A DNA stretch of 27,627 bases from an uncultured Geobacter sp. (GTDB lineage Bacteria; Desulfobacterota; Desulfuromonadia; Geobacterales; Geobacteraceae), in the NCBI GenBank assembly GCA_937886325.1, contig CALABV010000093.1, forward strand, positions 1 to 27,627, in the 5' to 3' direction. The notes beneath the pieces were generated by a model. The model worked only from the letters and a program-made list of their open reading frames with translations. It was not told where the DNA came from and did no database searches. Positions 6,767-14,665 of the stretch are shown piece after piece. Numbering within the stretch: the first letter of the stretch is position 1; the number at the start of each line of letters is the position of its first letter. The translations under genes were made by a program, and so were the position numbers.

Positions 6767-8185
6767 TCAACCGGCCAGGTGAAGCGCCTGGTCCAGGTCG
6801 GCAATGGTGTCTAATGGATGCTCGGCTCCCACGCACAGGCGAACCATGTTCGGCGGGATTCCGGCCAGCGAGCGCGCCTCATCCCCCTGCTGCTGATGGG
6901 TTGAGATTGCCGGGATGGTGGCAACGCTCTTGATGCGCCCCAGATCCGTTGCGCGCCAGATCCTTTTCAGACCATCGAAGAACCGCCGGGCATTTTCAGC
7001 TCCCCCCTTGACGCAGAACGACAGCAGGTGACCGTAGCGGTTGACCGGTTCGCCGTACTGCTCGTCATATTCCGCATCCACAAGCCACATATACCTGCTT
7101 GCAAGTTCGTGCAGAGGGTGATTGGGCAGCCCCAGATACTGGACGCTTTCCACCCGCGGATGTTCTTCCAGGAACCTGGCTACTTTCATTGCATTGCGGC
7201 TCAGCAGATCCATCTTGGAGCGCAGGGTCCGCATGTCGTTCAGGGTCATCACCGCCTGCATGGGGTGAAGGTTGGGACCGAAATCCCGGTTCTGCAGATA
7301 CTTGATGTGGAGCGAGAAATCGTTCTTCAAACGGTCGTCATTGATGTTCGTAACCAGGTTCTTGCGGGCGATGACGGCTCCGCAGACGCCGAAGCCGCTG
7401 CTGGTAAGGCTCTTGGTGGCGGATTGCACCACGATATCAGCGCCGTGACAGATGGGCCGCAGCAGCGCCGGTGTGGCAATGGTAGAGTCGATTATCAACG
7501 GCAGGTTGTGGCTGTGGGCAAGATCGGCGACGGCCTTGATATCGAAGAAGCCGAGTTGGGGGTTGCTGGGGAGTTCTCCGTAGAGAAAACGGGTATGCGA
7601 GTCGATCTTGGACGCCCATTCATCCAGGTTGGTGGCGTCCAGCACCCAGCGGCATTCGATGTTCTGCTCCTGCATCAGGCGAACCGAAAACTGCTGGTAC
7701 GTCCCGCCGTAACACTGGACCGTGGCGACGAAGTTCCTCTTCTCGTTGACATCCTCCTGTATCTTCAAAAACGGATGCACGGCCGTCATGATGGCCGCCA
7801 TCCCCGAGGAGGTTGAGCAGCATGAGGTCTCGCCGTCGTATCCATATCCTTCCAGCAGGGCCAGTGTCCATTCGTAGTAGTAGGTCGATGGATTGGCAAT
7901 GCGCGAGTAGCACCAGGTGGGGATCTTGTAGGCAAGGGCAGCGGCCATCTCGTCCGAGTCGCGATAGGCCTGGGCCGTACTCATGAAGATAGGCTCGATG
8001 ATTGCCCCCTGGTAGTCCTCTATGGCATCCTTGACCGTATAGAGACCGTGCACCGCGATGGTATCGAACTTCCACTTTTTCACCACCTCGCGGATATATC
8101 TCTCCCGATCGGCCAGGTAGTCGTTGTTCCGGTTTATATAGCGCTGCATCCCCTCCGTTATTTCCATGTCGTCGGCAGGCGCCAT
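6767..8185 (-). CDS. Cys/Met metabolism PLP-dependent enzyme (cystathionine gamma-synthase / O-acetylhomoserine sulfhydrylase-like)
   Basis: The 472-aa protein is a fold-type I PLP enzyme of the Cys_Met_Meta_PP family. It shows YSRIANPST (93-101), TSSGMAAIMTA (cofactor phosphate region, about 125-135), IIDSTIATPALLRP with the pyridine-binding Asp233, and SATKSLTSSGFG with the Schiff-base Lys258. Such enzymes make or break C-S bonds in methionine and cysteine pathways. Substrate cannot be assigned: the usual ESP(T/S)NP segment reads GELPSNP here, and about 50 residues precede the normal family start. An AGGAGGGA site lies just upstream of the ATG at 8185. It is downstream of nrdJ on the same strand but separated by a terminator, so it is probably transcribed alone. 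Confidence 0.88.
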   Translation of the reverse strand: MAPADDMEITEGMQRYINRNNDYLADRERYIREVVKKWKFDTIAVHGLYTVKDAIEDYQGAIIEPIFMSTAQAYRDSDEMAAALAYKIPTWCYSRIANPSTYYYEWTLALLEGYGYDGETSCCSTSSGMAAIMTAVHPFLKIQEDVNEKRNFVATVQCYGGTYQQFSVRLMQEQNIECRWVLDATNLDEWASKIDSHTRFLYGELPSNPQLGFFDIKAVADLAHSHNLPLIIDSTIATPALLRPICHGADIVVQSATKSLTSSGFGVCGAVIARKNLVTNINDDRLKNDFSLHIKYLQNRDFGPNLHPMQAVMTLNDMRTLRSKMDLLSRNAMKVARFLEEHPRVESVQYLGLPNHPLHELASRYMWLVDAEYDEQYGEPVNRYGHLLSFCVKGGAENARRFFDGLKRIWRATDLGRIKSVATIPAISTHQQQGDEARSLAGIPPNMVRLCVGAEHPLDTIADLDQALHLAG

Positions 8186-8245
8186 GATCTCCCTCCTGAG
8201 CGGTAGTATTGTGAGTCCTGGAAATACCTTGTGATGAACAGGATA

Positions 8246-8267
8246 TCTTCTCCTGGCGATGAGTCAA
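8246..8267 (-). promoter_or_regulatory. Weak promoter candidate for the PLP-enzyme gene
   Basis: On the minus strand, TTGACT (8267-8262) is followed after 16 bp by a TATCCT hexamer (4 of 6 matches). A 7-bp inverted repeat, CAACCGG (8265-8271) and CCGGTTG (8281-8287), overlaps the -35 element and could be an operator. Low confidence. The rest of 8186-8358 shows no other feature. Confidence 0.3.
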
Positions 8268-8358
8268 CCGGCAGGGGACTCCGGTTGTCCGCCGTTGAGA
8301 AATAGAGCCGACTGTTCGTAAACGATGTCGACGGCAGGAGAGATTTTTCGCGGATAGC

Positions 8359-8388
8359 AAAAAGGCCCGCCAATCAGCGAGCCTTTCG
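8359..8388 (-). terminator. Rho-independent terminator after nrdJ
   Basis: Read on the minus strand, AAAGGCTCGC (8386-8377) pairs with GCGGGCCTTT (8370-8361) with one G-U pair and a 6-nt loop, then two more Ts before GC. It lies 18 bp beyond the nrdJ stop and would end that transcript before the PLP-enzyme gene. Confidence 0.8.
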
Positions 8389-8406
8389 GTACTTCAGTGG
8401 GAGGTG

Positions 8407-10641
8407 TCAGGCGCATTCGCTGTAGCCGCACACGCGGCAGACCATGCAACCACCTTCGTGTTCCACCACCCCGCCGCAATCGGGACAGGCGCCTCTCTCG
8501 AACGGCTTCTCCTCGATGTCAATTTCCGCGCCGCTCAGTTTCATGTGCATCTGGATCGCCTTGGCCACGGCATCGGCGCAGGAGAGGATCTTGTTGTCGC
8601 CAAAACCGGATTGCGCATGACAGGAGATTCCCAGGAGCTGCTTGATGACCTGGCGGGCCTGGACACCGCTCCTCCATGCAAGGGATACCATGCGGCCGAT
8701 GGCCTCACACTGGGACGCCGCGCACCCGCCGGCCTTTCCCATAGTGGTGAAGAGCTCGAACAGGCCGGCCTTGTCCTCATTAACCGTCACATAGAGGGGG
8801 CCGCAGCCGGTCTGCATCTGGTATGTCCACCCTTTCAGCGCTTTTGGCCGCTCACGCTTGACGAGCTTTATGATCTTTTTGTCGTCATGAGCAGCGACGG
8901 GTTCCGCCTCTTTTTTGCCCGTGGAAAGAACCTGCATGTCCCTGGACCCGTCGCGGTAGATGGTGACGCCCTTGCAGTCCAGTCGGTACGCCAGCAGGAA
9001 CACCTTCTCCACGTCCTCTACGGTGGCGTTGTTGGGGAAATTTACGGTCTTGCTTACCGCGTTGTCGGTATGACGCTGGAACCCCGCCTGCATCTCTATG
9101 TGGACTTCAGGGGTAATGTCATGGGCTGTCACGAAAACCTTGCGCACCGCTTCGGGGATTTCAGCCATATCGTGGACTGTGCCGTGCTCGGCGATGCTCT
9201 GCATCAGTTCATCGGAGTAAAAGCCCTGTTCCCTGGCAACCCTTTCGAACTGGGGGTTTACATCAAGCAATTTGTTGTTGTCCAGGACCTGGCGAACAAA
9301 GGATACCGCGAACAGCGGCTCGACCCCGGAAGAGGCGTTGGCGATGATGGAAATGGTCCCGGTCGGCGCGATGGTGGTAACGGTTGCGTTTCGTATGGGC
9401 GCGGCGCCCGGTTTGTCGTAGACGGATCCCTCGAAATTGGGGAACGGACCCCGCTCGACCGCCAGGTCGCGGGATGCGGCATGCCCTTCATCGTTGATGA
9501 ATTTCATGACTTTCTCGCCGAGAGAAACGGCTTCCGTCGAGTTGTAGGGAATGCCGAGAAGGATGAGCATATCGGCCCAGCCCATGACCCCGAGGCCTAT
9601 CTTCCTGTTGGCGCGGGTCATCTCGTCAATCTGGGGCAGAGGGTAGTTGTTTACCTCGATGACATTGTCCAGGAAGCGAACAGCCAGACGGACCACTTCC
9701 TTGAGTCGATTCCAGTCGATTTCACCGTCCTTGACCATCTTGCCCAGGTTGACTGAGCCCAGGTTGCAGGATTCGTAGGGGAGCAGCGGCTGTTCTCCGC
9801 AGGGATTGGTGGATTCAATGTCTCCGACCTTCGGTGTCGGATTGTCCCGGTTCAGCCGATCCAGAAATACGATGCCCGGTTCGCCGTTGCTCCATGCCTG
9901 CTTGACGATGCGATGGAATACCTTGGCGGCATTGAGGGTTCCGACAATCTCTCCGCTGCGCGGGTTTTTCAGGTCATACTCTTCGTCCTTTTCAACGGCC
10001 TTCATGAACGCCTCGGTGAGTCCGACCGAGATGTTGAAGTTGTTGAGCTGCTTCTGGTCGGCCTTGCACATGATGAAGTCCATGATGTCAGGGTGGTCCA
10101 CCCGCAGGATACCCATGTTCGCACCGCGCCGCGTTCCGCCCTGCTTGATGGTTTCCGTGGCTATGTCGAACACCCGCATGAAGGAAATGGGGCCGCTGGA
10201 GATACCGGTTGTAGACATGACCACATCATGTGCGGGGCGAAGCCGTGAAAAGGAGAAACCGGTCCCTCCGCCCGATTTGTGGATGAGAGCGGTGAACTTG
10301 ACCGCGTCGAATATGTCTTCAATGGAGTCTCCGACGGGGAGGACGAAGCAGGCCGAGAGCTGTCCCAGTTCACGACCGGCATTCATCAGAGTGGGGGAGT
10401 TGGGAAGGAATTCGAAACCGACCATCATTCCATAGAATTTGTTGGTTAGTTCAGCCGTGTCGAAGGCCGGGTCGAATTTCCTCTCAGCAGCGGCAATGGC
10501 TGAAGCGACCCGGCGGAACATGTCTTCGGGTTTTTCCAGCACCTTGCCGTCCTTGTCGCGTTTCAGGTAACGCTTCTCCAGGACGGTGACGGCATTCTTG
10601 GACAATGTGAGAGAATGACCTGCAACCTTCGCTTTTCCCAT
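8407..10641 (-). CDS. nrdJ: Adenosylcobalamin-dependent (class II) ribonucleotide reductase NrdJ
   Basis: NrdJ reduces ribonucleotides to deoxyribonucleotides using a B12-generated thiyl radical and works with or without oxygen. The 744-aa protein has LGQLSACFVLP (Cys98), NPCGEQPLLPYESCNLGSVNL (Asn279, Cys281, Glu283: the second redox Cys and the proton-transfer pair) and APTGTISIIANASSGVEP. After the barrel come a TSCPD-type domain (TGCGPLYVTVNED, GGCAASQCEAIG) and a C-terminal zinc-ribbon-like tail with CPDC, CMVC and CGYSEC, likely involved in re-reduction by thioredoxin. I prefer ATG 10641, which follows a GGGGGA at 10 bp; a GTG at 10668 would add 9 residues without a ribosome-binding site. 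NrdR-like boxes lie in its promoter. Confidence 0.95.
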   Translation of the reverse strand: MGKAKVAGHSLTLSKNAVTVLEKRYLKRDKDGKVLEKPEDMFRRVASAIAAAERKFDPAFDTAELTNKFYGMMVGFEFLPNSPTLMNAGRELGQLSACFVLPVGDSIEDIFDAVKFTALIHKSGGGTGFSFSRLRPAHDVVMSTTGISSGPISFMRVFDIATETIKQGGTRRGANMGILRVDHPDIMDFIMCKADQKQLNNFNISVGLTEAFMKAVEKDEEYDLKNPRSGEIVGTLNAAKVFHRIVKQAWSNGEPGIVFLDRLNRDNPTPKVGDIESTNPCGEQPLLPYESCNLGSVNLGKMVKDGEIDWNRLKEVVRLAVRFLDNVIEVNNYPLPQIDEMTRANRKIGLGVMGWADMLILLGIPYNSTEAVSLGEKVMKFINDEGHAASRDLAVERGPFPNFEGSVYDKPGAAPIRNATVTTIAPTGTISIIANASSGVEPLFAVSFVRQVLDNNKLLDVNPQFERVAREQGFYSDELMQSIAEHGTVHDMAEIPEAVRKVFVTAHDITPEVHIEMQAGFQRHTDNAVSKTVNFPNNATVEDVEKVFLLAYRLDCKGVTIYRDGSRDMQVLSTGKKEAEPVAAHDDKKIIKLVKRERPKALKGWTYQMQTGCGPLYVTVNEDKAGLFELFTTMGKAGGCAASQCEAIGRMVSLAWRSGVQARQVIKQLLGISCHAQSGFGDNKILSCADAVAKAIQMHMKLSGAEIDIEEKPFERGACPDCGGVVEHEGGCMVCRVCGYSECA

Positions 10642-10689
10642 GACGACTCGATCCCCCTTCAATTTCACTAGGTTATCACACGTGAAGAA

Positions 10690-10705
10690 TTACTATATTT
10701 AGTGC
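10690..10705 (-). promoter_or_regulatory. NrdR-box-like palindrome, promoter-distal copy
   Basis: The sequence TTACTATATTTAGTGC matches the NrdR-box consensus, as I recall it (acaCwATATATwGtgt), at 12 of 16 positions, and 9 of 10 in the core CwATATATwG. It lies just downstream of the presumed nrdJ -10 element, where a repressor would block transcription. Confidence 0.6.
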
Positions 10706-10715
10706 GGCGCAATGC

Positions 10716-10744
10716 AATAAACCACAAGATATATGGGGTGTCAA
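10716..10744 (-). promoter_or_regulatory. Putative sigma-70 promoter of nrdJ
   Basis: Minus strand: TTGACA (10744-10739), a perfect -35, then a 17-bp spacer and TTTATT (10721-10716; 4 of 6 matches to -10). It is about 75 bp upstream of the nrdJ ATG and is overlapped or flanked by the two NrdR-like boxes. Confidence 0.6.
10724..10739 (-). promoter_or_regulatory. NrdR-box-like palindrome, between -35 and -10
   Basis: ACAAGATATATGGGGT matches the recalled NrdR-box consensus at 12 of 16 positions, including the full ATATAT core and both outer flanks (ACA...GT). Its centre is 34 bp from that of the other box, about three helical turns. Tandem boxes spaced by whole turns are typical of NrdR targets. 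Confidence 0.5.
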
Positions 10745-10963
10745 GGGTTTTAACGCAGACGCCATAACCTGTTGAAATATCATGGGCGGGCACTTTGCCG
10801 GGGAGAACAAGCGGAGGGATCCCTGTTTTCGTAAGGGTGAATACCAATTTACAAACCGCATCGAAGTGTGGTACGAATTTCAGACATTTGCGTTCGCCGG
10901 AACCAATCCGGCCCACTCAATTCCACACATCGACCGCGGCCGTTTTTCCCGGGAAAGGAATCC
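10745..10963. other. Intergenic leader between nrdJ promoter and phoH
   Basis: This is the rest of the 322-bp divergent spacer. I see no convincing plus-strand promoter for phoH. A small perfect hairpin, GCCGGA (10896-10901) with TCCGGC (10907-10912), has no T-tract. The phoH frame stays open upstream to about 10868 but without a credible ribosome-binding site, so I treat that part as non-coding leader. Confidence 0.5.
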
Positions 10964-12280
10964 ATGAAAACCTTCGTGCTGGATACCAATGTGCTTCTCC
11001 ATGACCCGTTCGCCATATTCAGGTTCCAGGAGAATACCATCCTCATTCCTATTACCGTTATCGAAGAGATTGATCGTTTCAAAAAAGACATGAATGAAAC
11101 GGGTCGCAATGCGCGCCAGATCTCCCGTATCCTCGATGACCTGAGAAAAAAGGGCTCCCTGTCGTCGGGTATTTCCCTTGAGAGCGAGGGAAAACTGCAG
11201 GTGGCTCTGCTCAATGAGGATATACTGCGCCATATCCCCGCCGGTTTGAGCGAACAGCGGGGGGACAACCGGATTCTCGCCGTTGCCGTTGATGCCAAAA
11301 ACAAAAGCGGCAGAATCCCGGTTATTCTCGTTACCAAGGATACCAATCTGCGTATCAAGGCGGACGCCATCGGTCTTGCCGCCGAGGATTACGAGTCGGA
11401 TAAAGTGGATATCACGGAACTCTATTCCGGGTATACGCAACTGGATGTATCGCCGGAAACGGTCGACCGCTTTTACGGTCAGGGATGGGTGGAAGTCGAG
11501 CAGGACCTCCTGCCGAACCAGTTCGTTGTCATGAAAGATCAGGGCAACCCGTCCCATACCGCCCTTGGAAAATACGTGTCCGGACAGCGCAGGGTCGTGC
11601 CGCTCGTCAAGATCGGAAAAGAGGGGATCTGGAGCATCCACCCGAGAAACCGCGAACAGACCTGCGCTATTGACGCCCTGCTGGATGATTCCATCAAGAT
11701 CGTGACCCTCGTGGGCAAGGCGGGCACAGGCAAAACCCTGCTCGCCATTGCCGCCGGACTTCACAAGACCGCTGAGGAAAGCGTCTACAACCGTCTGCTG
11801 GTGTCCCGGCCGGTTTTTCCCATGGGAAAGGACCTCGGTTTTCTGCCTGGCGACATCGAAGAAAAGCTGGCGCCCTGGATGCAGCCCATTTTCGACAATG
11901 TGGAGCTTCTCCTGAGCGGGCACGAGGCGGAAAAGCGCCACAGCAGGGGGTACCGCGAACTTATGGCCATGGGAATTCTCGAGATAGAGCCCCTGACCTA
12001 TATCCGCGGCAGGTCGATCCCAAACCAGTACCTTATAGTGGATGAAGCGCAGAACTTGACCCCCCACGAGATAAAAACCATCGTTACCCGGGCTGGGGAG
12101 GGGACCAAGGTGATTCTCACCGGCGACCCGTACCAGATTGACAATCCCTATGTGGATTCCTCCAGCAACGGACTGACATACCTGGTGGAGCGTTTCAAGG
12201 GTCAGGATATAGCAGCCCACATCACCATGATGAAGGGGGAACGTTCCGCACTGGCGGAACTTGCCGCAAACCTTCTGTAG
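10964..12280 (+). CDS. PIN domain-PhoH family ATPase (PhoH2-like)
   Basis: This 438-aa protein joins an N-terminal PIN nuclease-like domain (about 1-140) to a PhoH ATPase (about 235-438). The PIN acidic residues appear intact: Asp7 in VLDTNVLLHD, Glu35 in VIEEIDRFK, Asp101 in DNRILAVA and Asp126 in TKDTN. The ATPase shows Walker A GKAGTGKT (251-258) and Walker B YLIVDEAQN (Asp360, Glu361). PIN-PhoH proteins of other bacteria have been described as RNA-unwinding ribonucleases; that activity here is inferred. ATG 10964, after AAAGGA, aligns with the family start. It has no antitoxin-like neighbour, so it looks like a stand-alone RNA-processing gene. Confidence 0.93.
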   Translation: MKTFVLDTNVLLHDPFAIFRFQENTILIPITVIEEIDRFKKDMNETGRNARQISRILDDLRKKGSLSSGISLESEGKLQVALLNEDILRHIPAGLSEQRGDNRILAVAVDAKNKSGRIPVILVTKDTNLRIKADAIGLAAEDYESDKVDITELYSGYTQLDVSPETVDRFYGQGWVEVEQDLLPNQFVVMKDQGNPSHTALGKYVSGQRRVVPLVKIGKEGIWSIHPRNREQTCAIDALLDDSIKIVTLVGKAGTGKTLLAIAAGLHKTAEESVYNRLLVSRPVFPMGKDLGFLPGDIEEKLAPWMQPIFDNVELLLSGHEAEKRHSRGYRELMAMGILEIEPLTYIRGRSIPNQYLIVDEAQNLTPHEIKTIVTRAGEGTKVILTGDPYQIDNPYVDSSSNGLTYLVERFKGQDIAAHITMMKGERSALAELAANLL

Positions 12281-12301
12281 GCATCTTGCTGATTACCAAG
12301 G

Positions 12302-12480
12302 ACCAGAATACGTGACGCCTTCACGCCTTTGCCTTCGCGGAACGCCTCGGTTTCTTGCATTTGTGTGGGGTGAACCGGGCCGACGAAGTTCACCCGGCGC
12401 AGCCGGAGTGAAACAGCACCGGCGACGTTCAAACCCCGGCATTCCGCTCGCCTCGGCATTCAGACATCACTGATTCAGGA
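12302..12480. mobile_element. ~180-bp MITE-like dispersed repeat, copy 2 (degraded ends, inverted relative to copy 1)
   Basis: It aligns without gaps to the reverse complement of 261-439, with about 27 mismatches in 179 positions. The best-preserved stretch is 12432-12470, where only one or two positions differ. The left end reads ACCAGAATACGT instead of TCCTGAATCCGT, and the right end TGATTCAGGA instead of GGATTCAGGA, so the terminal inverted repeats are eroded; this is probably an older or immobile copy. It fills most of the phoH-tsaD gap and ends about 45 bp before the likely tsaD start. An in-frame open stretch shared with copy 1 is not convincing as a gene. Confidence 0.8.
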
Positions 12481-12526
12481 AGGAGAAAGGCCGGGGCATT
12501 CCGTGTATGCGTCGGCCCGTTACGAT

Positions 12527-13552
12527 ATGTTGCTGCTTGCCATAGAATCATCCTGCGACGAGACATCGGCCGCGGTTGTACGGGACGGAAGAACGGTCCT
12601 GTCAAATGTCATTTCCACACAGGAAGCCGTTCATGCGGCGTACGGCGGCGTTGTGCCGGAGATTGCCTCGCGGAAGCACCTCGAAGTTATCACGCTGGTG
12701 ATTGAGGAGGCATTGAAACGAGCCTCCGTGTCCCTGGACCAGGTGGAGGGTATCGCCGTCACCCGGGGTCCCGGGCTCGCGGGTTCTCTCCTCGTGGGAA
12801 TCTCCGCGGCAAAGGCCATTGCCTACGCGCGTCGCCTTCCCCTCGTGGGCATCCATCACATCGAGGGGCACCTGTTTGCCGTCTTTCTGGAAAATCCGGT
12901 GGAATTCCCTTTTGTCGCCCTGGTGGTCTCGGGCGGGCATACCCACCTCTACCGTGTCGACGGAGTCGGAAGGTACCGTACCCTCGGACAGACGCGAGAT
13001 GACGCTGCCGGAGAGGCATTCGACAAGGTTGCGAAGATCCTTGGTCTTCCCTATCCCGGAGGCGCCGTTATTGATCGTCTGGCATGCGAAGGGGATCCGA
13101 AGAGGATCAAGTTGCCTCGCCCCCTCCTTCGGGACGGGAGCTGCAATTTCAGCTTCAGCGGACTCAAGACAGCGGTTTTGCAGTATGTGGGAAATAATCC
13201 GTCTTCCTCCGAAGGGAAGCCGCTCAACGACTTGTGCGCGTCATTTCAGGCCGCGGTCTGCGAAGTGCTGGTTGAAAAGACAAAGAGGGCGCTCTTTGAT
13301 ACGGGCGTCACGCGGCTGGTGGTGGCCGGAGGCGTTGCCTGCAATAGCGGGCTCCGTTCGGCCATGACTGAAATGGCACAGGAAGCAGGGTTCGAACTCG
13401 CTTTCCCGTCCCCGATACTCTGTACCGATAACGGGGCGATGATTGCCGTGCCCGCCGATTATTACCTGGGAAACGGCATCGTAAGCGGATACGATCTCGA
13501 TGCCAAGGTGTCCTGGTCACTGGACTCACTGCGTGAACGGACAGGGTGCTGA
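12527..13552 (+). CDS. tsaD: tRNA N6-adenosine threonylcarbamoyltransferase TsaD
   Basis: TsaD transfers threonylcarbamoyl from TC-AMP to A37 of ANN-decoding tRNAs, together with TsaB and TsaE. Starting at ATG 12527 the protein has 341 aa and begins MLLLAIESSCDET, aligning exactly with E. coli TsaD. The metal-binding histidines of HHIEGH then fall at 111 and 115, as in E. coli. Other motifs are YGGVVPEIASRKH, VTRGPGLAGSLLVG, VSGGHTHLY, GEAFDKVAKILGLPYPGG, NFSFSGLKTA and VAGGVACNSGLR. No Shine-Dalgarno sequence precedes 12527. A GTG at 12503 would add 8 residues and lies 17 bp after an AGGAG, so the start is not fully settled. rsmA follows after 4 bp. Confidence 0.95.
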   Translation: MLLLAIESSCDETSAAVVRDGRTVLSNVISTQEAVHAAYGGVVPEIASRKHLEVITLVIEEALKRASVSLDQVEGIAVTRGPGLAGSLLVGISAAKAIAYARRLPLVGIHHIEGHLFAVFLENPVEFPFVALVVSGGHTHLYRVDGVGRYRTLGQTRDDAAGEAFDKVAKILGLPYPGGAVIDRLACEGDPKRIKLPRPLLRDGSCNFSFSGLKTAVLQYVGNNPSSSEGKPLNDLCASFQAAVCEVLVEKTKRALFDTGVTRLVVAGGVACNSGLRSAMTEMAQEAGFELAFPSPILCTDNGAMIAVPADYYLGNGIVSGYDLDAKVSWSLDSLRERTGC

Positions 13553-13556
13553 TTCC

Positions 13557-14450
13557 ATGGCGAATATCCGTGCAAAAAAATCGTTGGGACAGAATTTTCT
13601 TGTGGACGGGAATATTATCGCCAATATTGTCAAGGCCGCCGATATCCGGCCGGAGGACATGATTCTCGAGATAGGACCCGGCAGAGGCGCGCTGACGTCC
13701 CGTCTGGTGGATAGCGCGGCGCGTGTCGTTGCGGTGGAATGGGATAGGGAGCTTGTGGCGTTGCTGCGGAGAGAACTCGGCCACCATGAAACGCTGGAGA
13801 TAATCCACGGTGACATACTTCGCGTCGATTTTCACAAGGATCTGCCGCTTTCCGGGAAGGACAAGTGGAAGGTTGTCGCGAATCTTCCCTACAATATATC
13901 CTCCCAGATACTTTTCAGATTTATTGATGAACGATCCCTGTTTTCCGAACTGCTGCTGATGCTGCAAAAAGAGGTGGGCGACAGATTGCTGGCCCCCCCG
14001 TCCTGCAAGGATTACGGCGTGCTTACGGTGTTGAGCCGCCTTTACTTCGATGTTGAGAAGGTGATGCCGGTGAAGCCCTCGTCTTTCCGTCCGATACCAA
14101 AGGTCGATTCCGTGGTCCTTCGATTCCGGATTCTCCCGCACCCCCGAATTGACGTCGGTGACGAGGTTTTTTTTCGGCGGGTCGTGAAGGCGTCTTTTTC
14201 TCAGAGGCGCAAGACGTTGTTTAACTGTTTAAAATCAATGGAATATTCCCCTGATGAGGCTGCCCTGCGACAGGTATTTGATTGTGCCGGTATCGATTCT
14301 AGGCGGAGAGGTGAAACGCTTTCCCTTGAAGAGTTTGCGCTTCTGTCGAAAGAGATGCTCGCAATGGGAAGGGGGATGAACTCATCTCTTCACGCCGAGA
14401 ATGCCGATAGTCTTGCCGATTGCGCTCATCCGCGGCGTGATAATGACTAA
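13557..14450 (+). CDS. rsmA: 16S rRNA (adenine1518/1519-N6)-dimethyltransferase RsmA (KsgA)
   Basis: RsmA dimethylates two adjacent adenines in helix 45 and serves as a late checkpoint of 30S assembly. The 297-aa protein has KKSLGQNFLVD near the N-terminus, the SAM-binding LEIGPGRGALT (37-47), GDILRVDF and the catalytic NLPYNISSQ (from Asn109), then PxPKVDSVVLRF and FSQRRKTLFNCL. The C-terminus runs about 25 residues beyond the usual end in a low-similarity tail. ATG 13557 lies 4 bp after the tsaD stop, so coupling is likely. The upstream frame overlapping tsaD is not used. Confidence 0.95.
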   Translation: MANIRAKKSLGQNFLVDGNIIANIVKAADIRPEDMILEIGPGRGALTSRLVDSAARVVAVEWDRELVALLRRELGHHETLEIIHGDILRVDFHKDLPLSGKDKWKVVANLPYNISSQILFRFIDERSLFSELLLMLQKEVGDRLLAPPSCKDYGVLTVLSRLYFDVEKVMPVKPSSFRPIPKVDSVVLRFRILPHPRIDVGDEVFFRRVVKASFSQRRKTLFNCLKSMEYSPDEAALRQVFDCAGIDSRRRGETLSLEEFALLSKEMLAMGRGMNSSLHAENADSLADCAHPRRDND

Positions 14451-14520
14451 AAGTGCGCATCCTTTTATTAATGTGCAGTGCGTGTGATGCTGGAAAATTA
14501 ACATCGTCTCAAAAACTAGT

Positions 14521-14549
14521 TTGACTTGCCGGTCCTTCTGGTATATAAA
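14521..14549 (+). promoter_or_regulatory. Putative sigma-70 promoter of the SARP-type regulator gene
   Basis: TTGACT (14521-14526; 5 of 6) is followed after exactly 17 bp by TATAAA (14544-14549; 5 of 6). It would start transcription near 14556 and give an untranslated leader of about 110 nt before 14666. The rest of the 14451-14665 gap shows no other clear feature. Confidence 0.7.
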
Positions 14550-14665
14550 AAGCTCGCTTTTGTATTTCTCGAACTGCCCGGAATCCTGAGATAGATTCCC
14601 TTCGAAAATGCATCAGGTGATTTCACCGCGGAACGAGCACCCGTTCCGGGAAAGAATTCCTTGCC

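Noticed and set aside
8186..8358. SAM riboswitch before the Cys/Met PLP enzyme
   Set aside because: No four-way-junction pattern or recognisable aptamer core, and no terminator hairpin next to the start; only a short inverted repeat.
8404..9756. Antisense open frame of about 450 codons opposite nrdJ
   Set aside because: The NrdJ frame carries all catalytic motifs through this region. The opposing frame is a codon-bias shadow; the same reasoning applies to the long frames opposite phoH (10880-12220) and glyA (24737-26122).
10642..10760. Cobalamin riboswitch before the B12-dependent nrdJ
   Set aside because: The leader is only about 70 nt by the predicted start, and I see no B12-box or multi-helix aptamer. 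NrdR-like boxes explain the region better.
12368..12391. Structured RNA inside the repeat (GGGTGAAC/GTTCACCC hairpin in copy 2)
   Set aside because: The matching positions in copy 1 break the pairing instead of compensating, so conserved RNA structure is not supported by these two copies.
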